Source of the DNA: a virus
Length of the DNA stretch: 35,153 nucleotides
IMG/VR virus record: IMGVR_UViG_3300012920_000120
Location: 1 to 35,153 of that record
Strand: one strand, 5' to 3'
How positions within the stretch are numbered: the first letter of the stretch is position 1; each line of letters opens with the position of its first letter. Made by a program: the position numbers and the translations under genes. Under the pieces are notes generated by a model that was not told the DNA's origin, did no database searches, and saw nothing but the letters and a program-made list of their open reading frames with translations. Positions 33,556-35,153 of this stretch are shown one piece after another.

Positions 33556-34527
33556 TCACCTCATGTCCTCCGGGTCAATTGCTAAGTCTCCCATCCAAGC
33601 AGGGCACATTTCCATAAAGTCGCAATACTCACACTTTCTTTCGTGGGCTTCAGCAGGGAAATCATCATTCAAGTGTGCGTCTACTACACGCTTGAGTCTA
33701 TTCTCTACAGTCTTTGGGGCATAACGACCACCCGGGCCTTTGACACTTTCATAATCCCACATCGGCCCGTCTCCTCCATTGATACCACCACCGGGGAACT
33801 GCCAACCCCAACCAACTACAGGTAGGTATTCTATGTGTGGGCTATGTTCTAACATCATACGGTAAAATTGCATTTCAGCACGCATAGAAGAACGCTTACG
33901 ACCACCCTTTTCTACCCACTTACCAGTCTTTAACTCCATCAAAATAATACCTGTATGGTCTGCATCAATGAATATACGGTCAATAAAACCCTTCATGTGT
34001 ATAGGAACTTCAGTTCCATCACTAGCAACTACTACTCTAGTGGCATGAATCTCTACCTCATTACCAATGGGTAACCAGTCCTTTGTATTATCACGCATGT
34101 GCATGAGTCTTTCAAATTGCCAATCACTATATTGATTCATCTGCGCTCTCTCACCATAGATGTAAGGTGTAGGCGGAATAGGCATGGCCTTTCGTAATTC
34201 CTTCTTTGCCAACTCAGTATTACCCTCGGCAACAAAACTCTCGACTTCGGGTATTACATCAGGCGCTTGTTTCCAAAACCACTCAACAGCATCGTGAACA
34301 TTACTACCACGAACATGGTAGTCTCTTTCTTCACCACGCAAGCCCAGTATGTTTTGAAAGTAATACTGCTTAGGACAGAAATCAAATGTGCCTACTGATG
34401 ATTTAGTGATACGCAGAATCTTGTCATCCATGTCAGGCGACCAGTTGTAGCAAGACTTATCGTAAGACTCCAACAACTCAGGATACTGATAGTTAGTATC
34501 ACTCTTTTGATTCGGATTGAACCTCAT
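33556..34527 (-). CDS. Cas4/RecB-like PD-(D/E)XK nuclease with Fe-S cluster
   Basis: A 323-aa nuclease. An N-terminal Cys (FDFCPKQYYF, C51) and a C-terminal C-x2-C-x5-C (299, 302, 308; CEYCDFMEMCPAW) form the four-Cys iron-sulfur site of Cas4/AddB-type enzymes. The catalytic motifs are VHDAVEWFW (H78), GFIDRI (D183), ELKTGK (E199, K201) and the Q-x-x-Y-type helix EMQFYRMM (Q220, Y222). Such enzymes digest DNA ends, usually in recombination or end processing. No CRISPR array or other cas gene is near. The ATG at 34527 is preferred because GGAGGT lies seven bases upstream; the TTG at 34542 is the alternative. It overlaps the gene before it by 29 bp. Confidence 0.88.
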   Translation of the reverse strand: MRFNPNQKSDTNYQYPELLESYDKSCYNWSPDMDDKILRITKSSVGTFDFCPKQYYFQNILGLRGEERDYHVRGSNVHDAVEWFWKQAPDVIPEVESFVAEGNTELAKKELRKAMPIPPTPYIYGERAQMNQYSDWQFERLMHMRDNTKDWLPIGNEVEIHATRVVVASDGTEVPIHMKGFIDRIFIDADHTGIILMELKTGKWVEKGGRKRSSMRAEMQFYRMMLEHSPHIEYLPVVGWGWQFPGGGINGGDGPMWDYESVKGPGGRYAPKTVENRLKRVVDAHLNDDFPAEAHERKCEYCDFMEMCPAWMGDLAIDPEDMR

Positions 34528-34852
34528 TGTTTTTACCTCCAAATTTGTTTGTTTTTATCTTTACAACAGGGGCTTCTTGAGGTTCATCTTCCATGGTTAA
34601 ACGGAGTAGTATAAAGTATCCAATCAAATCTTCTATGACATCTTTATCTGTTTCTATGCTATCATTACCACGCATTAGTCTGCTTAGTTTGTCATCTATT
34701 CGCACTCTTAAACCAGCATCAGGCCCAAGGTGACTAAAGAATCGTATGGGGTCAAATGCGCTGTCTCCATACTGTTTGTTCTTCTCACCCAGTAAGTTTA
34801 GAACCTTGGCTGCAATCTTAGCACACTTTAATTTAAACGATTCCTCAGTCAT
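34499..34852 (-). CDS. DUF1599-like nucleotide-modification-associated protein
   Basis: A 117-aa protein. KNKQYGDS (24-31), RIDDKLSRL (51-59) and DVIEDLIGYFILL (about 71-83) match the all-helical DUF1599 family, which is related in style to MazG-like nucleotide pyrophosphatases and is common in phages, often beside nucleotide metabolism genes. The acidic residues could bind magnesium and a nucleotide, but activity is not established for the family. The C-terminal ~30 residues are charged and probably disordered. GGTGAGG precedes the ATG, which overlaps the stop of the 48-aa peptide gene. Confidence 0.75.
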   Translation of the reverse strand: MTEESFKLKCAKIAAKVLNLLGEKNKQYGDSAFDPIRFFSHLGPDAGLRVRIDDKLSRLMRGNDSIETDKDVIEDLIGYFILLRLTMEDEPQEAPVVKIKTNKFGGKNNEVQSESKE

Positions 34853-34995
34853 TCTTCCTCACCTTTATCTGCTTTGTTACCTTTTATACTAACTTTCTCT
34901 ACAGTCATACCCCACTCAGTGAGTTTAGTCTGTCTAGTTCCATCAGTATGTAAGCCCCATTCATTCAATGTTGTTTGTCTTGTTTTATCTTTCAT
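34849..34995 (-). CDS. 48-aa peptide with two PIP-box-like motifs
   Basis: A short gene with an excellent ribosome binding site (TAAGGAGG) and a stop that overlaps the next ATG (ATGA). The peptide contains TRQTTLNEWGL (residues 5-15) and TRQTKLTEWGM (20-30), an exact 15-residue tandem repeat in register, then a charged tail. Each copy matches the start of a PCNA-interacting peptide, Q-x-x-L-x-x-W. The second aromatic is replaced by Gly. No other domain is present. In an archaeal virus replication operon a bivalent PCNA-binding adaptor or competitor is a reasonable guess, but no clamp gene is in the window and binding is unproven. Confidence 0.6.
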   Translation of the reverse strand: MKDKTRQTTLNEWGLHTDGTRQTKLTEWGMTVEKVSIKGNKADKGEEE

Positions 34996-35008
34996 AATTT
35001 ATTCCTCC

Positions 35009-35153
35009 TTAGATGTATGACTTAGGCACAATGCTACCGGAAGCAACATCTAAATCCCAGTCAAGACTCTCATATATTCGCATCAGTTTAGACTTCACCA
35101 TCACGCTCAAAACCTTATCCCAGTCTATCGCATAGTTATCTAACTCTTCTTTG
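35009..35153 (-). CDS. C-terminal end of an unknown protein (truncated by window)
   Basis: The last 47 residues of a gene that begins beyond the right edge. Visible sequence includes DWDKVLSVMVKSKLMRIYES and ends SIVPKSYI. The TAA stop shares its bases with the AGGAGG ribosome binding site of the following peptide gene. Too little is present to name it. Confidence 0.65.
   Translation of the reverse strand, partial: KEELDNYAIDWDKVLSVMVKSKLMRIYESLDWDLDVASGSIVPKSYI

Noticed and set aside
33556-34527. Part of a CRISPR-Cas locus, suggested by the Cas4-like nuclease
   Set aside because: No repeat-spacer array and no other cas gene in the window; the neighbours are replication genes.

Overview
The window looks like part of the genome of a head-tailed double-stranded DNA virus of an archaeon, most likely a marine euryarchaeal virus. 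The plus strand carries a tail module typical of tailed viruses: tail chaperones, tape measure, hub-like protein and fibres. The minus strand carries replication and repair genes of archaeal type: a fused PriS/PriL-like primase, an XPF/Hef-type nuclease with helix-hairpin-helix repeats, a Cas4/RecB-like nuclease, a P-loop helicase-like ATPase and a group II chaperonin (thermosome). This combination fits published descriptions of magroviruses of Marine Group II Euryarchaeota, but that assignment rests on gene content recalled from the literature and not on a search. No integrase, transposase, tRNA, rRNA or CRISPR array was seen.

Plus strand, 1-27500: tightly packed, overlapping genes. In order they are a SAP-domain protein, two small proteins in tail-chaperone position with a possible -1 frameshift junction, a 437-aa tape measure protein with four exact-period 37-aa repeats, a tail protein with a Gly/Ala-rich hydrophobic stretch, and a single 18.2-kb gene for a 6,074-aa protein that begins with a LamG-like domain. 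After these come a baseplate-hub-like protein, a small tail protein, two fibre-like proteins, a small methyltransferase-like protein and a 36-aa membrane peptide.

Minus strand, 35153-27481 (read right to left): a truncated gene at the window edge, a 48-aa peptide with two PCNA-binding-like motifs, a DUF1599-like protein, a Cas4-like nuclease, an unknown protein, the primase, a Cys-rich zinc protein and the XPF-like nuclease. A 60-bp gap with a duplicated TATA-like element follows, then the helicase-like ATPase, a DEDDy exonuclease, the thermosome and a TFS-like zinc ribbon. The two modules converge and their last genes overlap by 20 bp.

The minus module appears to provide DNA synthesis, repair and protein folding in the infected cell, and the plus module builds the tail and host-recognition apparatus. 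Most genes have a GGTG- or GGAGG-type ribosome binding site and start within or next to the preceding stop codon, so translational coupling is probably widespread. No stretch longer than about 60 bp lacks a gene.
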